Below are positions 45,374 through 53,509 of a stretch of 64,000 nt of DNA, piece by piece. The stretch's first letter is position 1. Each line of letters begins with the position of its first letter. The translations under genes and the position numbers were made by a program. This DNA comes from Lewinella sp. W8 (GTDB lineage Bacteria > Bacteroidota > Bacteroidia > Chitinophagales > Saprospiraceae). Under the pieces are notes generated by a model that did no database searches, was not told the origin of the DNA, and worked only from the letters and a program-made list of their open reading frames with translations. The DNA lies in assembly GCF_004375085.3 (NCBI RefSeq), contig NZ_SNAQ03000003.1, forward strand, positions 310,001 through 374,000. Reading direction: 5' to 3'.

Positions 45374-45561
45374 ATGAAGGAGGGAAGGGGAGATTGGTGC
45401 CCTGAATGAACGAAGTCCGGAGGGCGAGCTCCGGTTAGATCCGGGGTTTTCATCGTAATTGGGTATTTACCCGGGGCCATTGAGCCGGTATGCGGGCAGG
45501 ATTCCGGACAACAACGGGCGGACATGCCGCAACAAAGATCGCTGGGTTTTCTTCCTTCCTT

Positions 45562-46908
45562 ATGCGCACCATTACACTATTCTTCCCCCTGCTGATTCTC
45601 CTTGGCTGGTCTTCACCGGCAAACGCCCAGTTTACTGCTCCGCCCCTGACGGTACCAGAGGGAGATCCACGGGCAGATACCCTGACGGGCCTGATCGTCC
45701 GCGACTACCCCTCCGGACAGCCCGCCCTGCGGAGGCTGGTCAAAGACGGCAAAGCGGAGGGGCAGTGGTTGGAATGGTACCCCGACGGGACCCTGCGCTA
45801 CCGGGCCGACTGGAAAGACAATATGGGCGAAGGCACCTGGGAATACTTTTATCCCAATGGCCAGTTGCGGTCCGTTGGCGTCTACGAACGGGACATCCCG
45901 GTTGGTCTGCACTACAGCTACCACCCAAACGGGCAAATTTCGCGGGAGATTCCCTACCTGAACGGGAAGCTCCACGGCATCGAACGGACCTACGATCCGG
46001 ACGGCACCCCCCTGACCGCCCAGCGCTTCGTGGACGGTAAGCGGGCCCTTGATCGGCCCGTTCTCTTTGCGCCGGGCGTCATTTCTACCACCACGAACAA
46101 TGAATACCACCTGAGCTTTACCCCCGACGGTAACACGCTTTACCTCTGCCGCAGAAAAACGGACGGATCACCCCAGAAAATTTACGTGTCTACGCGCGGG
46201 GATGCCGGCTGGTCGCCCCCCACGGTAGCCGATTTCTCAACGGGGACCGACGAGGCACCCTCCGTCAGTCCGGATGGCCAGCGCTTGTATTTTGCCTCCA
46301 CCAGATCGCTGCCCGGAAAAGCCAAGAGCGGTTTATTTGACATGAATCTCTGGGTTATGGACCGGGCGGGAGAAAGCTGGTCTACTCCCCGTCCGCTAAC
46401 CGGAGTGAATCAGACCATGGAGGCGGGTACCCAGTGGCCGGAGCGCTACGAATCCAATCCCCACGAAGGAAAAGACGGAAACGTTTATTTCTGGACCAAA
46501 GGAAAAAATAAGTCTGGGACCAGCATTTATCAGACCCGGCGACTGGCGGACGGTAAGTACGCCACGCCCCGGGAACTACCCTCCCCGCCCAACGGGCCGG
46601 GCTACGACCTGGCGGCGGTAATTTCGCCGGACGGCAACCTCATGGTATTCGCCTCCTCGGGGCGCCCGGAAAGCTACGGCGGCGAAGACCTTTACTATTC
46701 TTTCCGCACGGCGGAGGGCTGGTCCAAACCCCAGAACTTCGGGCCCGTTGTCAACAGTGGCCGCTACGACGCCAGCCCTTCCTTTTCTCCCGACGGCAAG
46801 TACCTCTACTTCGCCAGCGACCGCGGCCCGGAGCGGGACGCCGATGGCGAACCCATCTGGAGTATCTACTACCTGGAGACCCAGTATTTGCCGATCTTGA
46901 GGCGGTAG
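45562..46908 (+). CDS. Exported MORN-repeat and PD40 beta-propeller protein
   Basis: The ATG at 45562 gives 448 residues with a signal peptide (MRTITLFFPLLILLGWSSPANA); an upstream ATG at 45490 would bury it. Residues about 45-180 hold MORN-type toxin-immunity-like repeats (WYPDGTLRY, FYPNGQLRS, YHPNGQISR, TYDPDGTP). Residues about 195-445 hold WD40-like PD40 blades (SFTPDGNTLYLCRR, SVSPDGQRLYFAS, VISPDGNLMVFAS, SFSPDGKYLYFAS), similar to TolB-type propellers. No enzyme motif. Probably a periplasmic or surface binding protein; partner unknown. Confidence 0.87.
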   Translation: MRTITLFFPLLILLGWSSPANAQFTAPPLTVPEGDPRADTLTGLIVRDYPSGQPALRRLVKDGKAEGQWLEWYPDGTLRYRADWKDNMGEGTWEYFYPNGQLRSVGVYERDIPVGLHYSYHPNGQISREIPYLNGKLHGIERTYDPDGTPLTAQRFVDGKRALDRPVLFAPGVISTTTNNEYHLSFTPDGNTLYLCRRKTDGSPQKIYVSTRGDAGWSPPTVADFSTGTDEAPSVSPDGQRLYFASTRSLPGKAKSGLFDMNLWVMDRAGESWSTPRPLTGVNQTMEAGTQWPERYESNPHEGKDGNVYFWTKGKNKSGTSIYQTRRLADGKYATPRELPSPPNGPGYDLAAVISPDGNLMVFASSGRPESYGGEDLYYSFRTAEGWSKPQNFGPVVNSGRYDASPSFSPDGKYLYFASDRGPERDADGEPIWSIYYLETQYLPILRR

Positions 46909-46960
46909 AATTTAGAATTGTATCCGCTACCTTCTAATTATCTTACCCCAAAACCACTGC

Positions 46961-47962
46961 ATGCGCGCCCTAGTCCTTGAAGCCGACCAGCAACTAGTCC
47001 TGAAGGAAGTACCCACGCCGGAGCCCGGGGAGGGGGAGGTCCTGGTAAAAATTCGTGCGGCGGCCCTGAATCACCGGGAGATATGGATTTCCCGGGGCTT
47101 GTATCCCGGAATGAAACTTCCCAGCATCCTCGGCGCCGATGGCGCCGGCGTCGTGGCCGCCGTGGGGCACGGAGTAGACGGCGCCTGGATCGGAGAATCG
47201 GTGGTGGCTTACCCCGCCACGGGGTGGTACCCGGAAGCCGAATGGCCCACCCGCGACTTCAAAGTTCTCGGCATGCCCCAGGACGGCACCATCGCCGAAT
47301 ACGTTCTGCTGCCCGAAGAAAACCTCTGCCGCAAGCCAGAATACCTCTCCTTTGAGGAGGCCGCCAGCCTACCCGTGGCCGCCCTCACCGCCTGGCGCGG
47401 ACTCACCCAGCGCGGACGGGTATACGGCGGGCAGAAGGTCCTCATCAACGGCATCGGTGGTGGCGTGGCGCAGTTTGGCTTAGCCTTTGCCCTGGCGCTG
47501 GGAGCGGAAGTCTTCGTGACCAGCAGTCGGCAGGAAAAGATCGACCGGGCCATCGACATGGGCGCGACGGGTGGTGTGCGCTATACCGACGGGGACTGGC
47601 CCGAACAATTACGCTCCCTTACGGGAGGCATCGACGTGGTGCTGGACGGTGCCCCTCTGCCCGAACTCGATCGCTACCTGAAGTTTCTCAACGTGGGGGG
47701 AAAGGTGGTCTACTACGGTTCTACGGGCGGAAGAAACGCAACCATTAATCTCAGCAAGTTTTTTCTGCGCCAGATCAGCTTGCTGGGCACCACGATGGGG
47801 TCCCCGCAGGACTTTGTCGACATGCTTGCCTTCATGGAACTGCATGAACTGCGTCCCCTCATCGATTCCGTCTTCCCCTTCGAGGAGGCCATCGCGGCCT
47901 TTGATGCCCTCCGGAACGGAGGACAGTTCGGTAAAATCGTCATCAGCGACTTTCCCGCTTAG
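46961..47962 (+). CDS. Medium-chain dehydrogenase/reductase, zinc-independent (quinone-oxidoreductase-like)
   Basis: A 333-residue cytoplasmic oxidoreductase with an N-terminal GroES-like domain (PGEGEVLVKIRAAALNHREIWISRG) and a Rossmann domain with GIGGGVAQFGLAFALALGA at about residues 164-182. The four structural zinc cysteines of alcohol dehydrogenases are absent, so it belongs with the quinone oxidoreductase/enoyl reductase-like members. It would use NAD(P)H on a small carbonyl or quinone. Stands alone, 52 bases after the MORN/PD40 gene, and converges on the phosphoesterase gene. Confidence 0.9.
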   Translation: MRALVLEADQQLVLKEVPTPEPGEGEVLVKIRAAALNHREIWISRGLYPGMKLPSILGADGAGVVAAVGHGVDGAWIGESVVAYPATGWYPEAEWPTRDFKVLGMPQDGTIAEYVLLPEENLCRKPEYLSFEEAASLPVAALTAWRGLTQRGRVYGGQKVLINGIGGGVAQFGLAFALALGAEVFVTSSRQEKIDRAIDMGATGGVRYTDGDWPEQLRSLTGGIDVVLDGAPLPELDRYLKFLNVGGKVVYYGSTGGRNATINLSKFFLRQISLLGTTMGSPQDFVDMLAFMELHELRPLIDSVFPFEEAIAAFDALRNGGQFGKIVISDFPA

Positions 47963-47972
47963 CCCCTCCATT

Positions 47973-47990
47973 CCGATGATCTTCCATCGG
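47973..47990. terminator. Weak hairpin between convergent genes
   Basis: CCGATG (47973-47978) and CATCGG (47985-47990) form a short stem with a 6-base loop in the 35-base gap between the MDR gene and the convergent phosphoesterase gene. There is no clear T-run; terminator function is inferred from place only. Confidence 0.35.
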
Positions 47991-47997
47991 TCAGCCC

Positions 47998-50900
47998 CTA
48001 AAAAAAGAACGATGCTCCCGCGACCGGTCGGTTTACGCCCTGGTTACCCCGGAAGATGCTGAATTTGAGCGTAAAGATGTCGAGTGGACTTACCCAGATT
48101 CCCCCGCCATAGCTGCGGTGCCAGGTGGAAGAGTCCTCACCGGGCGCCCACACCCGTCCGAGGTCGAAGCCCGCAACGATACCCAGGGAGAAGGGAATCA
48201 GTCGACGTTTGGCGTTAATGAGGCGTAGCCGCACGTCATTATTCAGGTAAAGGGCCGACCTTCCCGAGAACCGTTCCCTGCGGTAGCCCCGCAGGTTAGC
48301 GTCGGGGCCAACGCCCCCGAGGGTGGCCGCCTGGAAGTACTGAAAATCGTCGGAGAAAACGGTGGCGAAACCCACCCGGTTGGCCACCACCAGCGTGCCG
48401 TTCTTATCCAGTTGTTGGGTAATACTCAGCGAGGTTTTCAGATGAGCGACGTTGGCGGCATTGTCCCGGAGCGACCAGTTGTTGCCAAGTTCGGCGAAAA
48501 AAGTCAGCCCCTTGGTGGGTTGGGCGGCTGAATTGCGATTGTCGAAGGAAAACCGGGCCTTCAGGGAGAGGAATTCAAATTTGTCGAAGACTCCCGTGCC
48601 CTCCGGGTCTTCAAAGTTATCCGCCAGAAATCGCTCCTCGGTGCGGTTGGTGCTGATGGAGGTGTACTCCGGGCCGAGGTGAAGGATGGACGCTCCGTCC
48701 AGTCTGCGGGCAATGGAGGGGGCAAGTCTGATGAGTTCCTGTCGTACCCGGTGGTAATCATCTCCGTTGATGGCTTCGGTATTTTCAGTGTCGTTGCCGA
48801 TGCCGTAAAAATTGACGCCATAAAAGGCGCTGCGGAAGGCACCGGTGAAGACCAGCTCGTTTTCTCCAAACAGATCCGTAAACTCCCCGTGATAATCAAA
48901 CCGGGCGCCACCCGTGGAAAAAGCATACTGGCCACTGATGGACTGTCGGGTGGCAAAGGGACGTTTTTTAAAGCCGTAGGTGGTGTAAGTTCCCCCCGCT
49001 CCCAGCAGCAAGCCGTTGTCGGGATTGACCCCAATGATGGGCAGGAGGCTGAAGAAGTTATAGTTCTTGTCCAGCGAGAGTCGGCTGTAGGTATTGTAGC
49101 GGGGATGGACCGACCTACGGTCCTTTAAGCCCCCAAGATCACCCAGATCACTTGTCTCGATCTCTTCGGTATAATCATAGAACGCGGTGCGGGATTGACG
49201 ATGGCCCACCGGAGAGGTTACTCTATCCTTGCCGGGGCCGCCTACGAGTCGGATTTTTACCCTACTTTTTTCTTCTCCCGAAAAGTCGAAGGTATCATCG
49301 CCATCCAGTGCGTAGAGGATGATTTCGTCGGTTTCGGTAGCGTAGAAGTAGCGTTGGTACCGGGCCTCTCCCTTAGCTTCTCCCTCCTTGTTGGCGTCGA
49401 AGAGTTTGACCTCAAGGTCGCCATTGGAATGGGTGATGAGGTCGAAGTGGTCTCCCTTGTCAGTACCGGCAATCTCTACCTCCCGGGCACGGAATTCGTA
49501 AAGGTCCCGGATAATTTCCCGCAGCTTATCCCGCCGTTCCTTCAGGATGGCAATGATACCCGGGCCATCGGCGGCAAAGACCTCTTTGGGCCAGGCCTCT
49601 CGGAAGGCGGCCTCGATGACGTCATCCGTGACGGTCGCTTGCAGGTGACGAATTTCTCGTTCCCAGACCTCCCAGCTGATTTCGGAGAGAAAGGTAGCGT
49701 CGAAAAAGCGGTTGCCGTGGGTGGCCCAGTGGATGCGTTTGGGATGCGCCCGGAAGGGCGCCAGTGGCCGGGTATCGGGCGCCAGGAGTCGGGCGAAAGC
49801 CAGGAGGAGCCCGTCGTAATTGGAAAAGGCCTGATCGCGGTCGCGGGGAATGGGAATGTAGTATTTGGCGTCTCCCCGTTTATCGACCACCCAGCGCCAC
49901 TGATCATCGTGTCGGTCCCAGTCGCCCAGGAGCAAGTCAAAGGCCCGCGCCCGGGCCATGGCGGGTACGTCCAGTCGGTAATCGTGGTCTTTCCGTAGAC
50001 CGGCCAGTACCTTCGGCGTGGAGACGATATCGGCGGGATTGCCAAATTGCTCCTGATCTTCCCACAGATCATCGTCCGGACGCTCCTCCACGAGATAGAC
50101 CTTATTCCCGAACTGCGGATTATACTTGCCCAGTGATGGTTGTGCCGGGATGTAGAAAAGCTCCGGATGAGTGTGGTTCACCGTCGCCGCTTCGGCCAAT
50201 CCGGTTACGGGGAGAGCGGAAAGCGGATGGGCGGCGGTAAAGGCGTCCTTGATCAGTTTACGGACTACCCGACTCTGACTCAGCGTATACCCCACCGTAG
50301 CCGTGGGATCTTTCTCCAGGGAACGCATGGTGTACTGCCGACCGTCTCCGGCCTCCAGCCGGACGGACTGGGTCTGGTTCCCCCCACCCTTCTTCACGGG
50401 AATCACTCCTCCACGATATTGCCCCAGATCGAGCATGGGAATGGACAGGGTCTGGGCAAAGCTTTTCCGGTAATGCTCCCCCAGCACGAGCAGGCCCAGC
50501 CTGCTGCGGGTATAATCCCCGTTGACCAGTTTACTGCTGATGGTCGCGTCTTCCGGTAGAGGATAATGGTCAAAGGATGACGGTAATTCATAGTTGTCGG
50601 CCGGTGGGGGTGCCTGGATTTCCCGACGGTACAGTAAAGTGTTTTGCTTGCCGTACTCATCTACCGAATAAAAACTTACCCACATGGATCCGTCCGTATA
50701 GAGGTCGAGCACCGAATAACCCAGTCCGCCGTAGGAGAAAAAGCTTCCCTCCCCTAGCCCCACGGGAGCCACCTTGGAGGCCGAACCGCTGACGATGTAC
50801 CGCTGGTTGTCGTTTTCGATGTACTGCAGACTGTGCTCGTGGCCGGACACAAAGGTGACGTTGCCGTTGAGCTGCACGGTCTCCAGGAGACTCCGCTTCA

Positions 50901-51771
50901 ATTCCTGAAAGGAGGCGTTGAAGTTGTCCTGTTTACTGCCCACGTTCGTTCGTAAAAAGGGCATGATGGACCCCAGCCCCGGTAGGGGGATCCAGAGATT
51001 CTTGTTTACCGTCCGCCGCAGTGGAAACAGATGGTCGCTCAGGGGAAAATGCCCCCCGTGAGGACCGAAGGTTTCCATCGGGTGGTGCATCACCACCACG
51101 ATGTTTTTCTCCTTATTTCCCTTCACGGCGTCGGTGAATCGACGCAGGAAGTCAACGCGGTTACTGGCGTCACAGCCTTCGTTGATTCCCGGATGCTTAT
51201 TCCATTTAGCCAGCCACCACTGACTGTCGATGACGATGTAGACAAGGTTGTCGTGAACTTCCAGAACATCCGGTCCGCCACAGCCCTCTTTTGGGGCCCA
51301 GATTTTCTTTTGATCGAGTGCTTTCTCCAGGTATTTTCGTTGACGCTTCAGTCCTTCGATGCTGTGGCGATACCAATCGTGGTTCCCCGGTACGAAGAGT
51401 ATTTTACCCCCAAAATCCATCAGGGGAGCAAGCTGGGCGTCCAGGCGGTGTTCGGCCAGTTCCCGCTCGGGGGCCGAACGGGGAGGCATGCCGTCGGGGT
51501 AAAGATTATCCCCGAGGAAAATGATGCTGGTGGAAGCGGGTGCGGTCGCCAGTTCCTCCTCCAGGTAGGTCATCACCGCCAGCGGTTTGCCTTCTTTGGC
51601 GTTACCCGCATCGCCGATGAGGTAGGTCCGGTAGGCAAGGTCAGCCGCTTCGGGTGGTGCCTCTAATGCCCACCCCTTGCCGGCCCTGGCGTAGTGCTCG
51701 TGGTAACTGGCACAAGTGAAAAGAAGTGCTCCCATGAGGAGCACGGTAGTAAGTCTGAATAGGTGTCCCAT
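47998..51771 (-). CDS. Outer-membrane lipoprotein: metallophosphoesterase, kinase-like middle domain, BamA-type beta-barrel
   Basis: The ATG at 51771 gives 1257 residues and a lipoprotein signal (LLFTC, Cys18); the frame extends 34 codons upstream without an export signal. Residues about 40-400 form a calcineurin-like phosphoesterase with all metal motifs: IGDAGN, LGDNLYPDG, VPGNHDWYR, VMHHPMETFG, SGHEHSLQY. Residues about 450-800 hold a segment with a Gly-rich strand (KKGGGNQTQSVRLE), LLLGDWDRHDDQWRW (GDWDRH at 616-621) and PIPRDRDQAF (Asp644/Asp646). This arrangement recalls the catalytic and metal-binding loops of Fam20/HipA/PI3K-like kinases. The last about 350 residues are a bacterial-surface-antigen (Omp85/BamA) barrel ending in Phe. 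Stand-alone gene; substrate unknown. Confidence 0.88.
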   Translation of the reverse strand: MGHLFRLTTVLLMGALLFTCASYHEHYARAGKGWALEAPPEAADLAYRTYLIGDAGNAKEGKPLAVMTYLEEELATAPASTSIIFLGDNLYPDGMPPRSAPERELAEHRLDAQLAPLMDFGGKILFVPGNHDWYRHSIEGLKRQRKYLEKALDQKKIWAPKEGCGGPDVLEVHDNLVYIVIDSQWWLAKWNKHPGINEGCDASNRVDFLRRFTDAVKGNKEKNIVVVMHHPMETFGPHGGHFPLSDHLFPLRRTVNKNLWIPLPGLGSIMPFLRTNVGSKQDNFNASFQELKRSLLETVQLNGNVTFVSGHEHSLQYIENDNQRYIVSGSASKVAPVGLGEGSFFSYGGLGYSVLDLYTDGSMWVSFYSVDEYGKQNTLLYRREIQAPPPADNYELPSSFDHYPLPEDATISSKLVNGDYTRSRLGLLVLGEHYRKSFAQTLSIPMLDLGQYRGGVIPVKKGGGNQTQSVRLEAGDGRQYTMRSLEKDPTATVGYTLSQSRVVRKLIKDAFTAAHPLSALPVTGLAEAATVNHTHPELFYIPAQPSLGKYNPQFGNKVYLVEERPDDDLWEDQEQFGNPADIVSTPKVLAGLRKDHDYRLDVPAMARARAFDLLLGDWDRHDDQWRWVVDKRGDAKYYIPIPRDRDQAFSNYDGLLLAFARLLAPDTRPLAPFRAHPKRIHWATHGNRFFDATFLSEISWEVWEREIRHLQATVTDDVIEAAFREAWPKEVFAADGPGIIAILKERRDKLREIIRDLYEFRAREVEIAGTDKGDHFDLITHSNGDLEVKLFDANKEGEAKGEARYQRYFYATETDEIILYALDGDDTFDFSGEEKSRVKIRLVGGPGKDRVTSPVGHRQSRTAFYDYTEEIETSDLGDLGGLKDRRSVHPRYNTYSRLSLDKNYNFFSLLPIIGVNPDNGLLLGAGGTYTTYGFKKRPFATRQSISGQYAFSTGGARFDYHGEFTDLFGENELVFTGAFRSAFYGVNFYGIGNDTENTEAINGDDYHRVRQELIRLAPSIARRLDGASILHLGPEYTSISTNRTEERFLADNFEDPEGTGVFDKFEFLSLKARFSFDNRNSAAQPTKGLTFFAELGNNWSLRDNAANVAHLKTSLSITQQLDKNGTLVVANRVGFATVFSDDFQYFQAATLGGVGPDANLRGYRRERFSGRSALYLNNDVRLRLINAKRRLIPFSLGIVAGFDLGRVWAPGEDSSTWHRSYGGGIWVSPLDIFTLKFSIFRGNQGVNRPVAGASFFF

Positions 51772-51876
51772 GAAAACTGCGAATGTGCACCTTAGCGGGT
51801 AGTTCCGCTGCGGCCCGGTGCAACAAACTACGCACGAGCGAGAATCTGCGCAAATAGATCCCCTACTCCACACCCC

Positions 51877-52491
51877 CTAAAGCCGGGAAAATACGTAGAG
51901 TATTTCCCGTCCGATTTGCCGGGTACGTTCCAGGTATTTGGACGCTTCTTCTGCGGTGCCGTCCGCAACTTTGGGGTCCTCATAGGTCAGCGGAAGACGG
52001 AACGAGGCCCCCGGGATAAAGGGACAATTGTCGTCGGCCTCGGCGCAGGTCATGATGGCCGCAAAATCGCGGTCCGGATTATCTGGATGATCGTAGACTT
52101 TGCTGAAGCACACTAGGGGCTGATGGTCCGCCGAAAACGATACCCGATAGGTAGGATTGTCACCCGCCGCGGGGGGGATGCGGAAACCAACGGACCGTAG
52201 GGCCGTTACGGCCCGGGGATTAAAGGCCGTAGCCTCCGTCCCGCCCGAATACGTGCATACTCCCTCCACCCCGTAGACCGCCGCGGCTACGGCAGCCCAG
52301 ATCATCCCCAAATGACTCCGCCGGGAATTGTGGGTGCAAATGAAGTTTAGGTGAATGCTTTTACCCCGATGATTACCAAGGTATTGAGCAAATCTATTGA
52401 GCCGATCTATGCGGGCCTCTGGAATGAGGGAAAATGAAGACTGAAGTTCTTGAACGGTATTATGGAGTTCGGGAAAAAGAATTTCGCTCAT
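51877..52491 (-). CDS. arsC: Low-molecular-weight phosphatase family protein, probable arsenate reductase
   Basis: A 204-residue protein with the LMW-phosphatase P-loop FICTHNSRRSH (Cys52-x5-Arg58) after a 45-residue helical lead. The C-terminal catalytic segment differs from classic LMW-PTPs; Cys149 and Cys155 in MTCAEADDNC may serve the Cys relay used by thioredoxin-type arsenate reductases. Third gene of a minus-strand set: the ArsR gene ends 12 bases upstream. The context (ArsR, DUF6428-like) supports arsenate reduction over tyrosine dephosphorylation, but no arsenite exporter gene is seen nearby. The symbol is provisional. Confidence 0.8.
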   Translation of the reverse strand: MSEILFPELHNTVQELQSSFSLIPEARIDRLNRFAQYLGNHRGKSIHLNFICTHNSRRSHLGMIWAAVAAAVYGVEGVCTYSGGTEATAFNPRAVTALRSVGFRIPPAAGDNPTYRVSFSADHQPLVCFSKVYDHPDNPDRDFAAIMTCAEADDNCPFIPGASFRLPLTYEDPKVADGTAEEASKYLERTRQIGREILYVFSRL

Positions 52492-52503
52492 TTGGGATAG
52501 AGA

Positions 52504-52836
52504 TTAACAACAGCCACTGCCGCCGCCCTTAAAGGTGTTGAACATTTGATTGATCATGGTCTGGACCTCCCGCCACCGTGCGGCGTTAATGCAGTAACTC
52601 ACGCTGGTCCCCTCGATGGTCCCGGAAATCAGTCCGACTTCTTTGAGGGCCTTCAGGTGCTTGGAGACGGTGGGTTGGGAAAGGGGGATTTCATCGGTAA
52701 AATCCCGGCAGATGCAACAGTCCGTAGACAGTAGTTGCTGCAAAATGGCTACCCGTGCGGGATGGCCGATGGCCTTGCAAATCTCGGCCAGTTTGTTCTG
52801 TTCGTCGGAGTAAATGTCCGTCTTGGTTACGCCCAT
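52504..52836 (-). CDS. arsR: ArsR/SmtB-family metalloregulator
   Basis: The ATG at 52836 gives 110 residues of typical ArsR length; the frame is open to 53010, but that extension is made of the palindromic repeat and is not a likely protein. Winged-helix core: LAEICKAIGHPARVAILQQLL, then the metalloid-site segment STDCCICRDF, then recognition helix PLSQPTVSKHLKALKEVGLI. The C-terminus ends GGGSGCC, a vicinal-Cys tail that could add a metalloid ligand. Likely a repressor released by arsenite/antimonite, acting at the palindrome near 53461. Confidence 0.93.
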   Translation of the reverse strand: MGVTKTDIYSDEQNKLAEICKAIGHPARVAILQQLLSTDCCICRDFTDEIPLSQPTVSKHLKALKEVGLISGTIEGTSVSYCINAARWREVQTMINQMFNTFKGGGSGCC

Positions 52837-52857
52837 GATCGAGTGGTTTTGTGATTT

Positions 52858-52952
52858 GGGCGCGGGGCGCAGGTGCAAAGATTCTGGAAACCTTTGAGAC
52901 AAGGCATGCCTTGTCTCTACAATACCCATTGCATGGCACCTGCGCTCCGCGC
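52858..52952. repeat. Composite palindromic element between arsR and the DUF6428-like gene
   Basis: Outer arms GGGCGCGGGGCGCAGGTGCA (52858-52877) and GGCACCTGCGCTCCGCGC (52935-52952) pair over about 17 bases with one mismatch. Nested inside is a perfect 22-base palindrome at 52896-52917 (GAGACAAGGCA and its complement), followed by TAC. The outer arms are the same motif as at 7708-7771. The element separates two genes of one operon, so it may stabilise, cut or attenuate the transcript. Confidence 0.8.
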
Positions 52953-52960
52953 AAAAAAGA

Positions 52961-53440
52961 TTAGCAGCAGCCTCCCCCGGGAGTACAGGCCTCCTCCTGC
53001 TTGCCGGCAATGAAGGCTCCTAAAGATACCTTCTTACCTGCGGCCGGAATGCCGCAATCAGCTTTGGCCAGGCAGTCCGTTTGGGTCCCCGTCAGCTGAA
53101 GGCGGTTATCGCGGACGTCCAGTCCGTACTTGACGATCGCATCCGCTCCCTGGTATTCCACCTCGACGTCCAGGTCCCCCAATCCGAGTTTGGATTCCGC
53201 CAGGGAAAGGATGTGGACCAGTTTCTCGGGGTGCAGCCGGTGGTCGTAGTCGTTGGCGCTCCACAGCTGAAGGTTCACCTTCTTCTCGTGTCGCATCGTA
53301 CCCCCACAGTCAATGAAATGTTTTGTGGACTCCCCCACTTCCGTAACGTGAAAGTGAGCGGGCACTTCCTCCCCGTTGGGTAGAGCAATGGCGATGGTCT
53401 CCTGACCCGCGAGGTAGGTTTTGAGTTCAGATAAGCGCAT
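52961..53440 (-). CDS. DUF6428-like protein of the arsenic operon, Cys-rich C-terminus
   Basis: The ATG at 53440 gives 159 residues (MRLSELKTYLAGQET); a start at 53461 would lie upstream of the predicted transcription start. The sequence resembles small DUF6428 proteins commonly found beside ArsR genes in Bacteroidota: FHVTEVGESTKHFIDCGGTMR, SANDYDHRLHPEKLVHIL. The C-terminus has several Cys (DCLAKADC, then ACTPGGGCC), similar in style to the ArsR tail. Metalloid binding or delivery is a fair guess, not shown. First gene of the operon. Confidence 0.85.
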   Translation of the reverse strand: MRLSELKTYLAGQETIAIALPNGEEVPAHFHVTEVGESTKHFIDCGGTMRHEKKVNLQLWSANDYDHRLHPEKLVHILSLAESKLGLGDLDVEVEYQGADAIVKYGLDVRDNRLQLTGTQTDCLAKADCGIPAAGKKVSLGAFIAGKQEEACTPGGGCC

Positions 53441-53458
53441 AGTTGTACTGTTTGATTG

Positions 53459-53490
53459 CAAATATAGCTATATTGCTATCAATGAATCAA
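53459..53490 (-). promoter_or_regulatory. Promoter and probable ArsR operator of the arsenic operon
   Basis: On the minus strand TATATTTG (53466-53459) matches the Bacteroidota -7 box TAnnTTTG, with TTG at 53490-53488 spaced 21 bases away as the -33 element. A perfect 14-base palindrome, AATATAGCTATATT (53461-53474), overlaps the -7 box, the classic place and A/T-rich symmetry for an ArsR-type repressor. The start codon at 53440 lies just downstream. Confidence 0.7.
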
Positions 53491-53509
53491 GGGTGACGAA
53501 ATATTTCTT

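Noticed and set aside
52837-53010. A 58-residue N-terminal extension of ArsR
   Set aside because: It is encoded by the palindromic repeat; ArsR proteins are normally about 100-120 residues, and the ATG at 52836 fits.
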